Below, piece by piece: positions 49,201 through 59,173 of a stretch of 64,000 nucleotides of DNA (position 1 is the stretch's first letter; every line of letters begins with the position of its first letter). The notes beneath the pieces are model-generated. The model was not told the DNA's origin. It saw nothing but the letters and a program-made list of their open reading frames with translations, and ran no database searches. A program made the translations under genes and the position numbers. Source of the DNA: Siphonodentalium dalli (lineage: Eukaryota; Mollusca; Scaphopoda; Gadilida; Siphonodentaliidae); contig CP136063.1 in assembly GCA_032622095.1 (NCBI GenBank), positions 180,461,956 to 180,525,955 on the forward strand. The letters run 5' to 3'.

Positions 49201-52200
49201 AGTTGCGGATGGCGCAAGGGTATATTTCGCGAGAGCGTAGCTCGAGCGAAATATAACTTTGCGCCGTCCGCAACGAGTTCGATAAAAGATTCTCGATTAT
49301 GATGCAAGTTGTGTTCTGTATTTATTCTACACCGTTCAGTGAGATAAGTTCAATCCATGAATGTCACCTCCATTGTTACTACAGCTACCTTTATTGTGAT
49401 TTAAGTCTGACAAATAACCAGTAATTGTGGGAATATCACCGGAAGCGGTGATCGACGTAATGTACGTCACCTTTCTTGGCGACAACGTCAACAAGAATAG
49501 TTCCGGCTTGTATTCCACTAGAGGTATACACTTATATGTATTCAATGGCTGGGATTCCGTTGAATACATGTGCCTAACGTCAATGGTGTGCAATAAATAC
49601 CGTAGTCACCATTTCTTCACTACATACTCATCGACGATTAGTTCCCTTACGCAATGTTTAGATAATAAGATCAACATATGTCGTGTGTTGTAATTATCTG
49701 ACCATATCCTTCCAATAACTTGGACTCCTGCAGTTTTATGATCTTATTTTTCTGAAAACCCATCCATATGAAAGATATACCATTCTAATAATGTGTATTT
49801 TTATAACTGGATGGGAGCATCCATTTAGTATAGAGAGGGTTCAAAAGGGTTGCTACCTGACAAAATTCCAGGATATTGGAAGCTCCTTGCCGTTTATAAC
49901 TATCTGAGGCTTCGCTATGTCGAGCCCCCCATCATAGTCCGCGGTTGTTGCGAAGGACGACGACTCCATATCTAGTGGCCGGAATAGTTCTCTTTCTACG
50001 AGGTGTTCATATGTGTCCTCTCCGAGTTGCTCCACCAATCCAGATGCCACTCCATAGAACAGGCTGCTATAATAGAAACTTGATCGGAACGTGCCACGTG
50101 CACGGAAGTGACGTAGATATCTAAAATTACGGAAAACATAATTCGCAGTCTGTTGTTAAAAAAATTTCTGTGTTCTATTTATATGATAATATCTGAAAGA
50201 GTCACGCATTTTAAACTACACACCTCATAGCTCAATAAGTTAAATATATATTTAAATTCGATATTCGATTTTCGCACATACTCCGGTGGTTATTAATTTG
50301 TGAAATTTGTTATCACCAATAAATGTAAATTTTACAATGAGTAAAATTGAGCCTGAGGTGAGTTCATGTAGGTTTAAAAAGAAAAATTCCTCGGTGATAT
50401 ACTTGTACATATAATAACAATAATCGCATCAGAGACGTGTGGTGGTAGCTATGCCAAACATGGACTCGGATTGAAAATGCATTAATTGTCACTGGCTATC
50501 ATACACCAAACTGTGGAGGAAGTCTGGCATACTAAATATTCCCCATGCGAACGGACCTCGCGAAAGTGATTTGCGATCGCGATCACAATTCACAAACACG
50601 AACTAATTTAGTTCCCTTAGGAAATGTTCAGATAACAAGATCAAATACTTTTCTTTTTAGGTCGTTTGTTATTATCTGACCATTTCTTTCCAATAACTTG
50701 GACTCGTTCTGCACTTTTATGATCTGCTTATTTTTCTGAAAACCCGTCCAGATGAAAGATATACCATTCTAATGTATACTTTTATAACTGGATGGGAGAA
50801 TCCATTTAGTATAGAAAGGGTTACAATGGTTGTTACATGTACCGGACAATATTCCAGGATATAGGAAGCTCCTTGCATGCCACTTGCAACTATCTGAGGC
50901 TTCGCTATGTCAAAATAGGGCATCCCATTGGTGTTAACAATGTAAAGATATAACAAAGGATCAATTGAGTTGTCAAGATGCTCAGACGTAGTAAATAATG
51001 TGAATATATATATGGTATGCATGACAACTTGAATAATATTTATTCAAGTCATTTGCGCTATCACCACATGTAAACGTCCGCCAGCCGGTGCGAACCGACC
51101 TCGTCAAACTAATAAACTTGACCAAACATTTACATTATACTTACTGATGAAGATTAGATCTGGTGACATTTGGGTTTAGCCGAATATATTTATTCTCGGG
51201 CATCCCCATCCGATGAGCCAATATGTCCTCGATTGTCGTATAATCTGTTCTCAGTTTGCTGCTGTCAATGGAGAACTCTGTGAGAACGTCCGCCAGTTTA
51301 GTTTTCACCGATAACTTGTGCACCCCCGTGTACCTGGTATCACGAAATCGGAAAATATAATCAAAACGAACATAGCTCCCTCAGATGAATGTATTTATCG
51401 CCTAGTTAAATTATGTTATTGTCCATCACTTTACTAACACTATTTCTAATTGGGCAAAAGCCGTCACATGATAATCCGGGAAAAGTTATTCTCGTCTCCG
51501 CCACTCGTCTCATCCAAGATGGCTTTTCACCACAACCTGGGCTCGTACCAGAAAAATACATTAGTGTAAGTAGTTATCGATTTGACTGAGATCAAAGGCG
51601 CCTATGTCATGACAATCCCATGTTCATGTGACCCATCTGTACCAACGTTCCTTCATATCTTCTAAGTTGATAAGAAACACTCTTTATTACTCATATTCAC
51701 CACTTTATGTCGTCTGAGCTCAACGGCATCTATCTCATGACACTACATGTCAATTTATCCCCGTGTTTCAATTTTCACCGACCAGATTGCAACCATTGTG
51801 GGTATATAGTTAAGTATTTAGTTACATTATTTAGTAGTGCTCTCTTAAGACATATGAGGTCATCGGGACCTATCTAATAAGATACACAGGGTCGTAATAG
51901 CCATCTTTACAGATTTTCATCTCCGAGGGTCTAACCATTTGGTCGCCTCTAGCCAATATATATATAAAATAAGTATTAGTGCCCTTTAACACATCTGAAG
52001 TGAAAGGAACCTATCTAATAACGCTACACTTTTCCAATTATGCCTATATGCAAATTTTCAGCTCCAATGGTCCAGACGGACAAACAAACAAACAAACAAA
52101 CAAACGAACACACAAACTAAATTTAGTTTTATTAGTATAGACGATGAACAAATATATCGATTTTGATGGCGTCGTGGTGACAGCTGCAACATATCCTCGC

Positions 52201-54191
52201 GGAAATACGCAAATAATCAACCTACATGTATAATGTGAAATAGGTACATAGCGTGATTATTCTATTCTGAAATAAGCAGATAACGGCCTCTTACCCGTTA
52301 TTTCGTTTTACGGCGCGGACCACAGTGAAAGCACCTGTTATAGAGCGTACACCTAAACGTCGTGAGTTGGCTTATTTGTCTCATTGTCCGCACATAATTT
52401 GCCTAGAATCGCCTCATTGTGAGTCGATAATGTGACTGAAATGTTCTCATGTTCAGCACAGTAACGACTCAAAATGAGGCGATTCTAAGCAGATTATCTA
52501 CGTAAAGCAAGTTCTATTATAAGCAGATAATGTGCTGGTTTTCGGGAGAACAGGCTGTGGTGACAAACTCAACTGTCAGCTAAACAATCAGCGGCGAGAA
52601 AATTATAAAATTGTTAAAGAATGTAAGAAAAAATGGTAAAAAGTGTTAAATTTTTTATTTTTTTTAGGCCAATGCATTCTCTTATATATGCGAGGCGACC
52701 TATGGTCGACTCGCATATATAAGAGAATGCATTGGCACAGGGCATAACTGTAATTTACTTGTGTATTATACTCACGCGTCTATCCGCGGAATATACTCAC
52801 GCAATGCACACGGCAAGTATTGATTGTGTATTGGGTCATTGTTCATGTAACCACGGCTCACCATTATTATTGTCTTGCTTTGATCTGATTGTTTCATAAG
52901 ATCATCATTTGCTGACCTCGGATGTTACATGTAGATAGCATTGAGATTAACAGTTGATTGCTGAGTCGATGTAATCGTTCGGTCATATTTCATGAACATT
53001 GGCACATTGCGAATATATACTCTCATTTCATTTGATATTGCAAATTATTTTTCACTTTTGTCAGCTTTTGTCGCTATTATTTCTGGTTTAGTTACACATA
53101 TCCTACATATATACCGTTATACATTCTTATCACACGGTCACGGCGTGTACGCATATAAGCCGATGATTGTGTTATCAACTGACACGAACGACCGATCGAC
53201 CAACAACGTGAAACGAGGATACACCAACATTGTATTGTTACAAAAGAACGAACGAGTTCTGTGTGTGTATCCACTGGACTGGATACACATGGGTAGAATA
53301 CACGCGCTTTGTTCATCTCGCCGCAAGTGTTGACTTCCGTAGATCGTATTCTCTACTGCATGTGTAACAATCATTGTTGCCCCATGCATATTATTAAGAT
53401 GCCACACTACGTTACAACTTACCCATCTGATATGATTTGTCCAGCCTGTTTCTCGAAAACCCGCACATTATATGCTTTTAAAAGAACTTATTTTGGGAAG
53501 ATAATCTGCTTAGAATCGCCAAATTTTGAGTCGATAATCTGCTGAAAAATATAGTCCCATAATAGACTCATAATGAGGCGATTCTAAGCAGAATATGTGC
53601 GGACAATGACACAAAGAAGCCAACTCACGATTTTCCGGTGTACGCTCTTTAACATGTGTTTTCACTATGGCCCGCGCCATAAAACGAAATAACGGATATG
53701 ACTCCGTTATCTGCTTATTTCATAATCAAATAATCACATTATGTACCTATTTGACTTTGTAGGTCGATTATGTGCGTATTTGCGCTAGGATATGTTGCTT
53801 TGTCTAAAAATAGTCAGCTAAATTTCTCAGTTAATGAATGTAACCTATACAAAGAGAACGATGAATCTACCCACGTGTTATTATCTTGCATCAGGGAAAC
53901 CAACATAGTAGCCGTGAATGCTTTTGTCAAGGAAGCTATTTGAAACAGTGTGTTCTTAGTAACTGGCTCCCGTTTCGTTGTATCCTTGACACCGTAACCA
54001 CGGCTCATCATAAGTCTTCCATCTTTGACAATCGATAGACTGATGGCACGAACGTTGCGACACGGGAAGGTACTCCTCACGAATGTGTCAATCTGTTCTT
54101 CTCTGGATGGCGATGAATCGCGTGGTGCCAACAAGGCAAGAAGAACATAGAATAGTAATACGAATGTCCCCACCAGACTACTCCCAGCCAT
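40203..54191 (-). CDS. Secreted beta-lactamase-like serine hydrolase (LACTB/flp-type), 5 exons
   Basis: Member of the penicillin-binding/beta-lactamase fold family of serine hydrolases found in animals; the substrate is unknown. Exons on the minus strand: 54191-53875, 51333-51145, 50120-49857, 48591-48332, 40798-40203 (stop). All joins keep frame (phases 2,2,2,1) and give 541 residues. The start at 54191 was chosen because it opens a hydrophobic signal peptide (residues ~1-22, LVGTFVLLFYVLLALL). Active-site motifs: S87-L-T-K90, Y186-S-S and H350-T-G352, matching SxxK, YxN/S and the K/H-T-G box. DILAHRMGMP (exon 2) is the usual conserved loop. The tail (YTGTYHNPGYG...) resembles the C-terminal DUF3471-like domain of this family. 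Exon 1's donor (AACAC|GTGGGT) is weak. Intron 4 (7.5 kb) holds a dead LINE and a MITE; intron 1 holds a foldback element. Confidence 0.88.
41128..41653 (-). mobile_element. TTAA-target MITE, family 1, copy 3 (inverted)
   Basis: 526 bp, TTAA at both ends, ends AAGATACGGGCGGCGTT and (inverted) GGCACGGGCGGCGTT. Lies in intron 4 of the beta-lactamase-like gene. Interior matches copies 1 and 2 in reverse. Confidence 0.88.
41655..43320. repeat. Family F fragments and an unassigned stretch
   Basis: 41655-41850 is a fragment of the foldback family F arm; 42953-43320 is a solo arm ending GGGAGAACAAGCTGT. Between them, 42352-42412 is a small hairpin (GGAAATGTTCAGATTATAAG facing its inverse), a relative of sequence at 49640 and 50608. 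41880-42350 has no recognisable gene. Confidence 0.6.
43473..43620. repeat. 148 bp foldback (near-perfect palindrome)
   Basis: Arms of about 70 bp, starting GGAGATAAACATACCCTGTT and mirrored at the end, axis near 43546 (GAGCCGGCTTGCCGGCGAG). Two direct copies of an ~85 bp block follow at ~43797-43880 and ~43910-43992 (both ending CACGCTGAAGCGGCCGATG). Confidence 0.8.
44107..47830 (+). pseudogene. CR1/L2-like LINE retrotransposon, inactive
   Basis: ORF1 remnant at about 44107-44697 (two frames; RKCNLIVSNIAES, KSFYRIGKKIDGK), of the RRM/coiled-coil type. ORF2 from ~44880: an APE-like endonuclease (YTNADNL, ICITET, IIVGDFNYSDIQW, KSDHNVL), then reverse transcriptase at 46119-47310 (NKSPGPDGIHNRIL, YRPISL, SIYLDFRKAFDSVPH, SGVPQG, SFADD) and a C-terminal part to ~47700. 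Breaks: TAG at ~45682, TGA at ~46822 plus a one-base shift just after, TAG at ~46984, TAA at ~47308. The 3' end has a short hairpin (GGGGTAA...TTACTCCCC, 47778-47806) followed by a GAT/ATG repeat, typical of CR1-group elements. Sense is opposite to the host gene, in its intron 4. Confidence 0.9.
47808..47990 (+). repeat. Triplicated LINE tail: (GATGAT)n plus a ~50 bp block
   Basis: The block TTTATGTTCGAATTATGGAA...AATGGA occurs three times (47831, 47894, 47960), each preceded by a GAT-repeat of different length (about 5 to 8 units). Periods are 63 and 66 bp. Confidence 0.85.
48755..49093 (-). other. Unassigned 112-codon open frame in intron 3
   Basis: The longest non-repeat open frame in this intron. 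I see no known domain, no signal peptide and no other copy in the window. It has no clear splice context and may be chance or part of an unrecognised element. Confidence 0.2.
49159..49317. mobile_element. 159 bp palindromic MITE
   Basis: Ends AGAACACAAC / GTTGTGTTCT. The arms read TTATCGAATGAGTTGCGG and the mirror CCGCAACGAGTTCGATAA, with axis near 49238 (GCGAGAGCGTAGCTCGAGCG). It lies in intron 3 of the beta-lactamase-like gene. Confidence 0.8.
50608..50921 (-). pseudogene. Partial duplicate of beta-lactamase-like exon 3 end and adjacent intron
   Basis: Matches 49640-49912 at high identity, covering the end of exon 3 (DIAKPQIV is readable) and about 215 bp of the following intron. The donor site is altered (ACATGTAC in place of GCTACCTG region) and the frame is broken. 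Lies in intron 2, so it would not be part of the mRNA. Confidence 0.75.
52186..53798. mobile_element. Foldback repeat family F, 1.6 kb copy
   Basis: Long inverted ends of about 370 bp: GCAACATATCCTCGC at 52186 and its inverse ending 53798. The arms share the GGGAGAACAGGCTG-type inner limit with the other family F copies. The interior holds a truncated family 2 MITE (52598-52756) and about 680 bp with no recognisable gene. It lies wholly in intron 1 of the beta-lactamase-like gene. Confidence 0.8.
52598..52756. mobile_element. TTAA MITE, family 2, truncated copy
   Basis: Retains one internal palindrome (CCAATGCATTCTCTTATA and mirror) and the AT-rich centre, but lacks both TTAA ends. Nested in foldback element 52186-53798. 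Confidence 0.8.
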
Positions 54192-54462
54192 TTTAGTAGG
54201 GCACACTCTGCAAGAAGCGCAAATTAACAATCCTATGGTGTGTCTGGAGCTGTGCAAATATTATATATACTGTACATGGTAAATAATGGACTATTCTGAT
54301 CGGATGATCAAACACAATGCGATACGGATATTGTTAGCTATATAGGAAAAATGACTACTTCATTATAGTAATGTGCATGTAAAATTTGAGAAGAATATTG
54401 TTACTTATTCTGAACCATATCTCCTTGCCTCACCATCTTCAGAACTGAACCCACTTCATCTT

Positions 54463-54468
54463 GGCAGC
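54463..54468 (+). repeat. 6 bp target-site duplication, left
   Basis: GGCAGC immediately before the AG that starts the palindromic element. The identical hexamer follows the other end at 63008-63013. Confidence 0.8.
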
Positions 54469-55702
54469 AGAAGAATAGGGGGCTCGTTAGACCCACATCT
54501 AAAAATAGAATCTTTGGGTCTAAAATTGGTTGTACTAAAATATTCCTAAAATATCAAAAACCCAAAAAAAAAATTTCAAAACTTCAAAAATTTATTTTTT
54601 CCAAAAAATTTCAAAAACCCTAAAATTAATTTTTTCCACAAAAAAATTCAAAACCTCCAAATTTCAAAAAAAGAAAAAATTTCAAAACCCTCAAAATTAT
54701 TTCTCTAAAAAAAAGGTTAAATAAAAAATTTATAACGAGTTTTTTCGGTTTCTGATAATCTCGATATTAAAAAATATCGAATGTTAAATTATTTGCTCGT
54801 AATATCTTTCGTTATTTTTTTTTGTTCAAATATTTTTCATGAATTTATTAATCGATGTTTAGAAATAGCTTTATTGGACATTGTGACCAACGGTATGAAT
54901 GCATACATTCCAGTGTTTAACGGACGCAGTTCATATAATTGTCATACCTGAAAATAGACACCATTACTTTTTACATAAATAATAAAGAGCGTTTATTCTT
55001 TACTTATCTCTATATGAAGTTATTGAGTATATGACAGGCGTGTATTTTCGTCAATTATTGGAAGTATTGAAATGTACTATGTTGAATTACTAACGGTCGA
55101 AAATGGTAAGGCGAAATTACAACCCTCCAGAATGAATTGTCATATTGAATGAATGATGATTTAATCTCAGCCATTTTTACATGGAACATGAGCGATGTAC
55201 ACTCAATCACACACGCCACATTGGTGTTAACAATGTGTCTTTCACACCTTTGCTTTACCAAATGAATTATATTATTTCCCCGGTCACAGCTATATGGTAT
55301 TCAGAAAACAAATCGATTTAATGTCTGAACAAAACGAGTTAGTATCAATTAAGGTTGATAAACTGTGTCATTCACGCGATAATTAGTTATCCATAAAACA
55401 TGCATACATATTAAGTCAGGTCGTGAGACACTCAATTATACAAATTGCTTTGATGACATTGTTATAACAACATTACGTAATAACCCCTTATCACTCCATT
55501 CACACTTACCACCATTTTGTATGCCGAAAACTCCAGGTAGCACCGATGATGTAACATTATATCACTGCTATTGTACCAATGATAAATTCAGACATGTTCC
55601 ATGTTTAGAGAAATACATAATCTGCAGGTGTTCACTTGACAAGAGATTTTGTACACTCAATCACAGACCAACGTGATAATACCAGCCCACACCCAACCCC
55701 CA
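54469..55702. other. Left outer arm of the palindrome, no gene recognised
   Basis: Starts with ~300 bp of low-complexity A-rich text (AAAATTTCAAAA repeats), then AT-rich unique sequence. A 68-codon open frame (55055-55261, minus) has no domain. The mirror is 61774-63007. Polinton-type terminal repeats are commonly several hundred bases long, so part of this is presumably the original terminal repeat. Confidence 0.6.
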
Positions 55703-55734
55703 AGTTACCTATAATTCTGCTGTGGTTAAGCCAC

Positions 55735-55755
55735 AACAACAACAACAACAACACC

Positions 55756-55798
<43 letters not shown>

Positions 55799-55862
55799 GT
55801 CACCAAGCGACATAACATCCTGTTTTGATGATCCAATGGCCAATGTCCATGAAGATTTTATT
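55735..55862 (+). pseudogene. Truncated ATPase gene piece (polyQ plus 24 codons), left arm
   Basis: A CAA-repeat followed by SPSDITSCFDDPMANVHEDF, the same peptide that precedes the ATPase domain in the full gene (PPSDIT...). It stops before Walker A and runs into unrelated sequence. It is oriented + here, opposite to the full left-arm ATPase gene. The mirror is at about 61617-61744. Confidence 0.8.
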
Positions 55863-56541
55863 TCCGATGCAAGTCATATTTCAGACTAACTCCTGAAAAG
55901 TTACCTATAATTCTGCTGTGGTTAAGCAGTCCATTATTTAGGGCATACCTGTATGTAGGCCTACCAGTGGATGAATAGTCTGCCGGAGAAGTACTGTGTA
56001 GACAGGTCTTGTCGGTAAGAAAGTCAGACGAGTAGTGAAGGCTCGGCTATTAAAACATAGTAATGCGATAGCGAACATCAAACGAGTCTGCGCACGCATA
56101 TCTGTCAAAGGATACAAGGGCAGTCATTGGTCAATTTATCCCCGGTGTCAGCTCAGTACAATGGCAGTCATTGGTCAATTTATCCCCGGTGTCAGCTCAG
56201 TACACAATCGGCACGAAGCCGGAGGTCATAATTACTCTTACGAATGAAGAGCGTTGAACATATACGAAATTATTACACGAATGAACTGAAATTTATATTT
56301 CACATCTTACCAACAACAGATACAGACATAGTCATAGTGTTATATTATCTTACATGTACCCATGCTATGACATACTTAAAGGGGGATAATGCACACACGG
56401 TGTGTGGAATGTTAAAGTGACACGAGGTAAGGTACGTTATGTAATATTGGTGTGTGAATATTAAAGGAGCATTCTCGCTATACAAACCCCCCTCCCCACT
56501 TATAGATATATAACGAAGACGAGAATAACATGTTGATGAAG

Positions 56542-56547
56542 TTTATT
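56542..56547 (-). promoter_or_regulatory. Polyadenylation signal AATAAA, left-arm gene pair
   Basis: AATAAA on the minus strand, six bases after the stop of the zinc-finger gene. The right-arm mirror is 60932-60937. Confidence 0.65.
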
Positions 56548-56552
56548 GAAAT

Positions 56553-57401
56553 TTAATCATTGTCTGAATCTTCGACCGTTAGATTTACTTCTAAGAGTTT
56601 CTTGAATTTTCTCATCGCTTCATCTGCAGCCCATTCATTATTATATCCGCGTTTGGTCAGTTTGACCATTTTCTTCATGATCGTGTTATGTATGGGTGAT
56701 GTTTTCAATCGATACTGGTATTCTATTAATCGTCTATAACTTTTGAGAAACAGAACAAACTCTGTGTCGATGGTATCCTCTTTTCCCGACATGCTCTCAT
56801 CTCCCGAAATGCTCTCTTCTTCTTTCACATCAGTGGTGACGCGTTTCATCATACTTTTGAATGTGTCCATCTCGTTGACACATCGCGCAGCTTTCTTAAG
56901 ACCGAATACCGTTCTACTACCGACGACATTACCATCTTTTGAATCTGATAGCGTTCCTCGTTCATCTTCATCTGTATCTTCTCCGAAGAGAGTTGTTTTT
57001 GTCTCGGACATAGCTCCGTGTTCATCCGGGTCCTCAGTTAATTTTCGTTTTAACTTATTTTCTTGACACCAGTTTTTTACGTGTCTCTGAACATCATAAT
57101 GATCTGCGAACAAAAGCCCGCATTCATTACAAGGGTACGACATGTCTTCTCGAATGTCTATACGTTTCTTCTTATTAATTTCATCGAGCTCACCAGGTGG
57201 CCGTATGTCGTTAGTATAGTCATTATGTTGACCCTGGGGCACAATATAATTATATGTTATGTCCTTCTGTTGACCAGGGAGTTCTCTGTCATCGTATTTC
57301 ATCGCATTCTGTTGACCCAGGGTCTCAGTGTCTTTTGTATGTTTTTTCATCCCATTCTGTTCATCTGGGTGTTCTCTGTCTTTTTGGAGATTATATTTCA
57401 T
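56553..57401 (-). CDS. Zinc-finger acidic protein of the palindromic element, left arm
   Basis: 282 residues, protein sequence identical to the right-arm copy (60078-60926). One CCHC-type finger: C91-x2-C94-x12-H107-x4-C112 (YPCNECGLLF...HVKNWC). The N-terminal part has Gln/Gly-rich repeats (LGQQNAMKY, LPGQQKDITY); the middle is acidic and Ser-rich; the C-terminal 70 residues are basic and probably helical (FLKSYRRLIEYQYRL...GYNNEWAADEAMRKFKKLL). I do not recognise the family. The position 10 bp after the ATPase stop suggests one transcript unit and a linked role in the virus-like cycle, perhaps nucleic-acid binding. Function is otherwise unknown. Confidence 0.75.
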   Translation of the reverse strand: MKYNLQKDREHPDEQNGMKKHTKDTETLGQQNAMKYDDRELPGQQKDITYNYIVPQGQHNDYTNDIRPPGELDEINKKKRIDIREDMSYPCNECGLLFADHYDVQRHVKNWCQENKLKRKLTEDPDEHGAMSETKTTLFGEDTDEDERGTLSDSKDGNVVGSRTVFGLKKAARCVNEMDTFKSMMKRVTTDVKEEESISGDESMSGKEDTIDTEFVLFLKSYRRLIEYQYRLKTSPIHNTIMKKMVKLTKRGYNNEWAADEAMRKFKKLLEVNLTVEDSDND

Positions 57402-57411
57402 GCCATTCCAT

Positions 57412-58093
57412 TCACCCCCTATGTTGGTTCGTGTCCTCTTTTAGTACATTCTGTCGCAGACGTAATGTGTCCGGTGTTGCGGCTTTTAAATCCACAAGTA
57501 GGTAACCGTACGGTTCACTCGTCGCTTCCGAAAACTCTCGAACCATACGCTGAGGACATTCAGGATACATCTGTCTTGATAATGTTGAAATTAATCCCTT
57601 GTCGATTGGGTTATTGAACAATACCAAATATTGACAATTTCGTCGTTGCGTTGGATCTTTGTTGTAGTAGAAATTCTGGTTCAAACTTATCAAAGATAAG
57701 TTCAAATGGTGACTTCCTTCGGAATGCAAATCATTAACTCTCTGGTCTTTTGATGAAGTTTGCATCAAGTCATCGAGTATAACTAGATTTTTATACCGGC
57801 GGTTGATAAGCGAATCCAAGTTTGCTGGTATTCCTCGTATAAAGTTGACCTGAGGGGTGACGGTATACTTTAATTCGTCATATAGGGGCTGCCAATATTT
57901 ATAAAACCATATTATTCTGTCAGGTGCGGGTGATATTTTTGAGGCAGACTTTTGTAGTAAGGTTTTCACGAAGTATGTCTTACCACAAGATGTCGGTCCA
58001 CTTACACATGCCGTGAATGGATGCTTGAAAATAAAATCTTCATGGACATTGGCCATTGGATCATCAAAGCAGGATGTTATGTCGCTTGGTGGC

Positions 58094-58154
<61 letters not shown>

Positions 58155-58326
58155 GGGGGTGATGATACTGTTGTTGTTGTTGTTGTTGTTGTTGTTGTGG
58201 CTGATGATACTGTTGTTGTTGCTGTTGTTGTTGTTGTTCTGAAGGCGTGTGTTTAACTTTGATATGACGCTTCAAACTATCTTGCCAAGCATAGACACTT
58301 AAGCACTCTTCACATTGATACTTCAT
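57412..58326 (-). CDS. Packaging-type ATPase with N-terminal zinc finger, left arm
   Basis: 304 residues. Same protein as the right-arm copy apart from seven extra Gln codons (21 in place of 14 in the last polyQ run). C2H2 finger C5-x2-C8-x12-H21-x4-H26, then a polyQ region (~31-78), then a P-loop ATPase domain: Walker A GPTSCGKT, Walker B LVILDD, and a polar Gln motif (SLNQN). This fits the FtsK/HerA-like packaging ATPases of the A32 type that load DNA into capsids in Polintons and related viruses. The zinc finger is an unusual extra that could anchor it to DNA. The start was chosen at the first ATG, which begins the finger itself. Confidence 0.8.
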
Positions 58327-58461
58327 TTAACTAGTTCAGGCTGTCGTTCACAACGTCTCTTAGTGTTGTTTGTACTGGATACAAATTTATCACATTAGCT
58401 ACAATACAACCTACCTATCCAAATGTCAATGCAATTATGAGTGATTTCAATATGAACACTC

Positions 58462-58470
58462 TATTATATA
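58462..58470 (-). promoter_or_regulatory. TATA-like box for the left-arm gene pair
   Basis: TATATAATA on the minus strand, about 136 bp before the ATPase ATG. Mirror at 59030-59038. The placement is reasonable for a core promoter, but there is no other support. Confidence 0.4.
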
Positions 58471-58528
58471 GATATGTGTAACCTGGTGACTGACATGATG
58501 ATACAGTTATGCACTAAATAAAGGACTG

Positions 58529-58556
58529 CTTAACCACAGCAGAATTATAGGTAACT
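58529..58556 (-). repeat. 28 bp motif found six times in the palindrome
   Basis: AGTTACCTATAATTCTGC... (28 bp) at 55703, 55899, here (inverted), 58944, 61553 (inverted) and 61746 (inverted). In each arm two copies sit in ~65 bp inverted repeats that bound the ATPase/zinc-finger cassette (55884-58571 and 58929-61595), starting GACTAACTCCTGAAAAG. Confidence 0.85.
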
Positions 58557-58571
58557 TTTCAGGAGTTAGTC

Positions 58572-58646
58572 GGAAATATGGCTTGTTGCCATTCATCGGA
58601 AAGCTCTCGCCGCCGGCGGATGTTGTTGGCGGCGGCATTGCGGTGG

Positions 58647-58679
<33 letters not shown>

Positions 58680-58784
58680 GACGCCGGCGGAGGCGGCGGC
58701 ATTGCAGTATTTTACTGCGGGGGTCCGCCGGCGGCGGACCCCGGCGGCGGCGGCGGCACCGCCGCCGCAGTAAAATACTGCAAT

Positions 58785-58818
<34 letters not shown>

Positions 58819-58820
58819 TC

Positions 58821-58853
<33 letters not shown>

Positions 58854-58928
58854 CCACCGCAATGCCGCCGCCAACAACATCCGCCGGCGGCGAGAGCTTT
58901 CCGATGAATGGCAACAAGCCATATTTCC
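58572..58928. repeat. GC-rich hairpin at the axis of the palindrome
   Basis: 357 bp, itself an inverted repeat: GAAATATGGCTTGTTGCC ... mirrored, then GCC/GTT triplet runs, GCAGTATTTTACTGC-type palindromes and a core stem GGTCCGCC/GGCGGACC with a three-base loop at 58730-58732. GC content is very high against an AT-rich surround. Long open frames on both strands (58578-58907, 58593-58922) encode Cys, Ala and Thr runs and are artefacts of the triplet repeats. Confidence 0.85.
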
Positions 58929-59029
58929 GACTAACTCCTGAAAAGTTACCTATAATTCTGCTGTGGTTAAGCAGTCCTTTATTTAGTGCATAACTGTATC
59001 ATCATGTCAGTCACCAGGTTACACATATC

Positions 59030-59038
59030 TATATAATA
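59030..59038 (+). promoter_or_regulatory. TATA-like box for the right-arm gene pair
   Basis: TATATAATA, 136 bp upstream of the ATPase ATG at 59174, mirrored at 58462-58470. Confidence 0.4.
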
Positions 59039-59173
59039 GAGTGTTCATATTGAAATCACTCATAATTGCATTGACATTTGGATAGGTAGGTTGTATTGTA
59101 GCTAATGTGATAAATTTGTATCCAGTACAAACAACACTAAGAGACGTTGTGAACGACAGCCTGAACTAGTTAA

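Noticed and set aside
57063-57617. 184-codon open frame antisense to the two element genes (and its mirror 59862-60416)
   Set aside because: It spans the junction of two convincing genes on the other strand and has no domain; a shadow frame.
58578-58922. Two 109-codon open frames on opposite strands with Cys, Ala and Thr runs
   Set aside because: They are products of GCC/GTT triplet repeats in a palindrome, so both strands encode nearly the same text; no gene-like composition.
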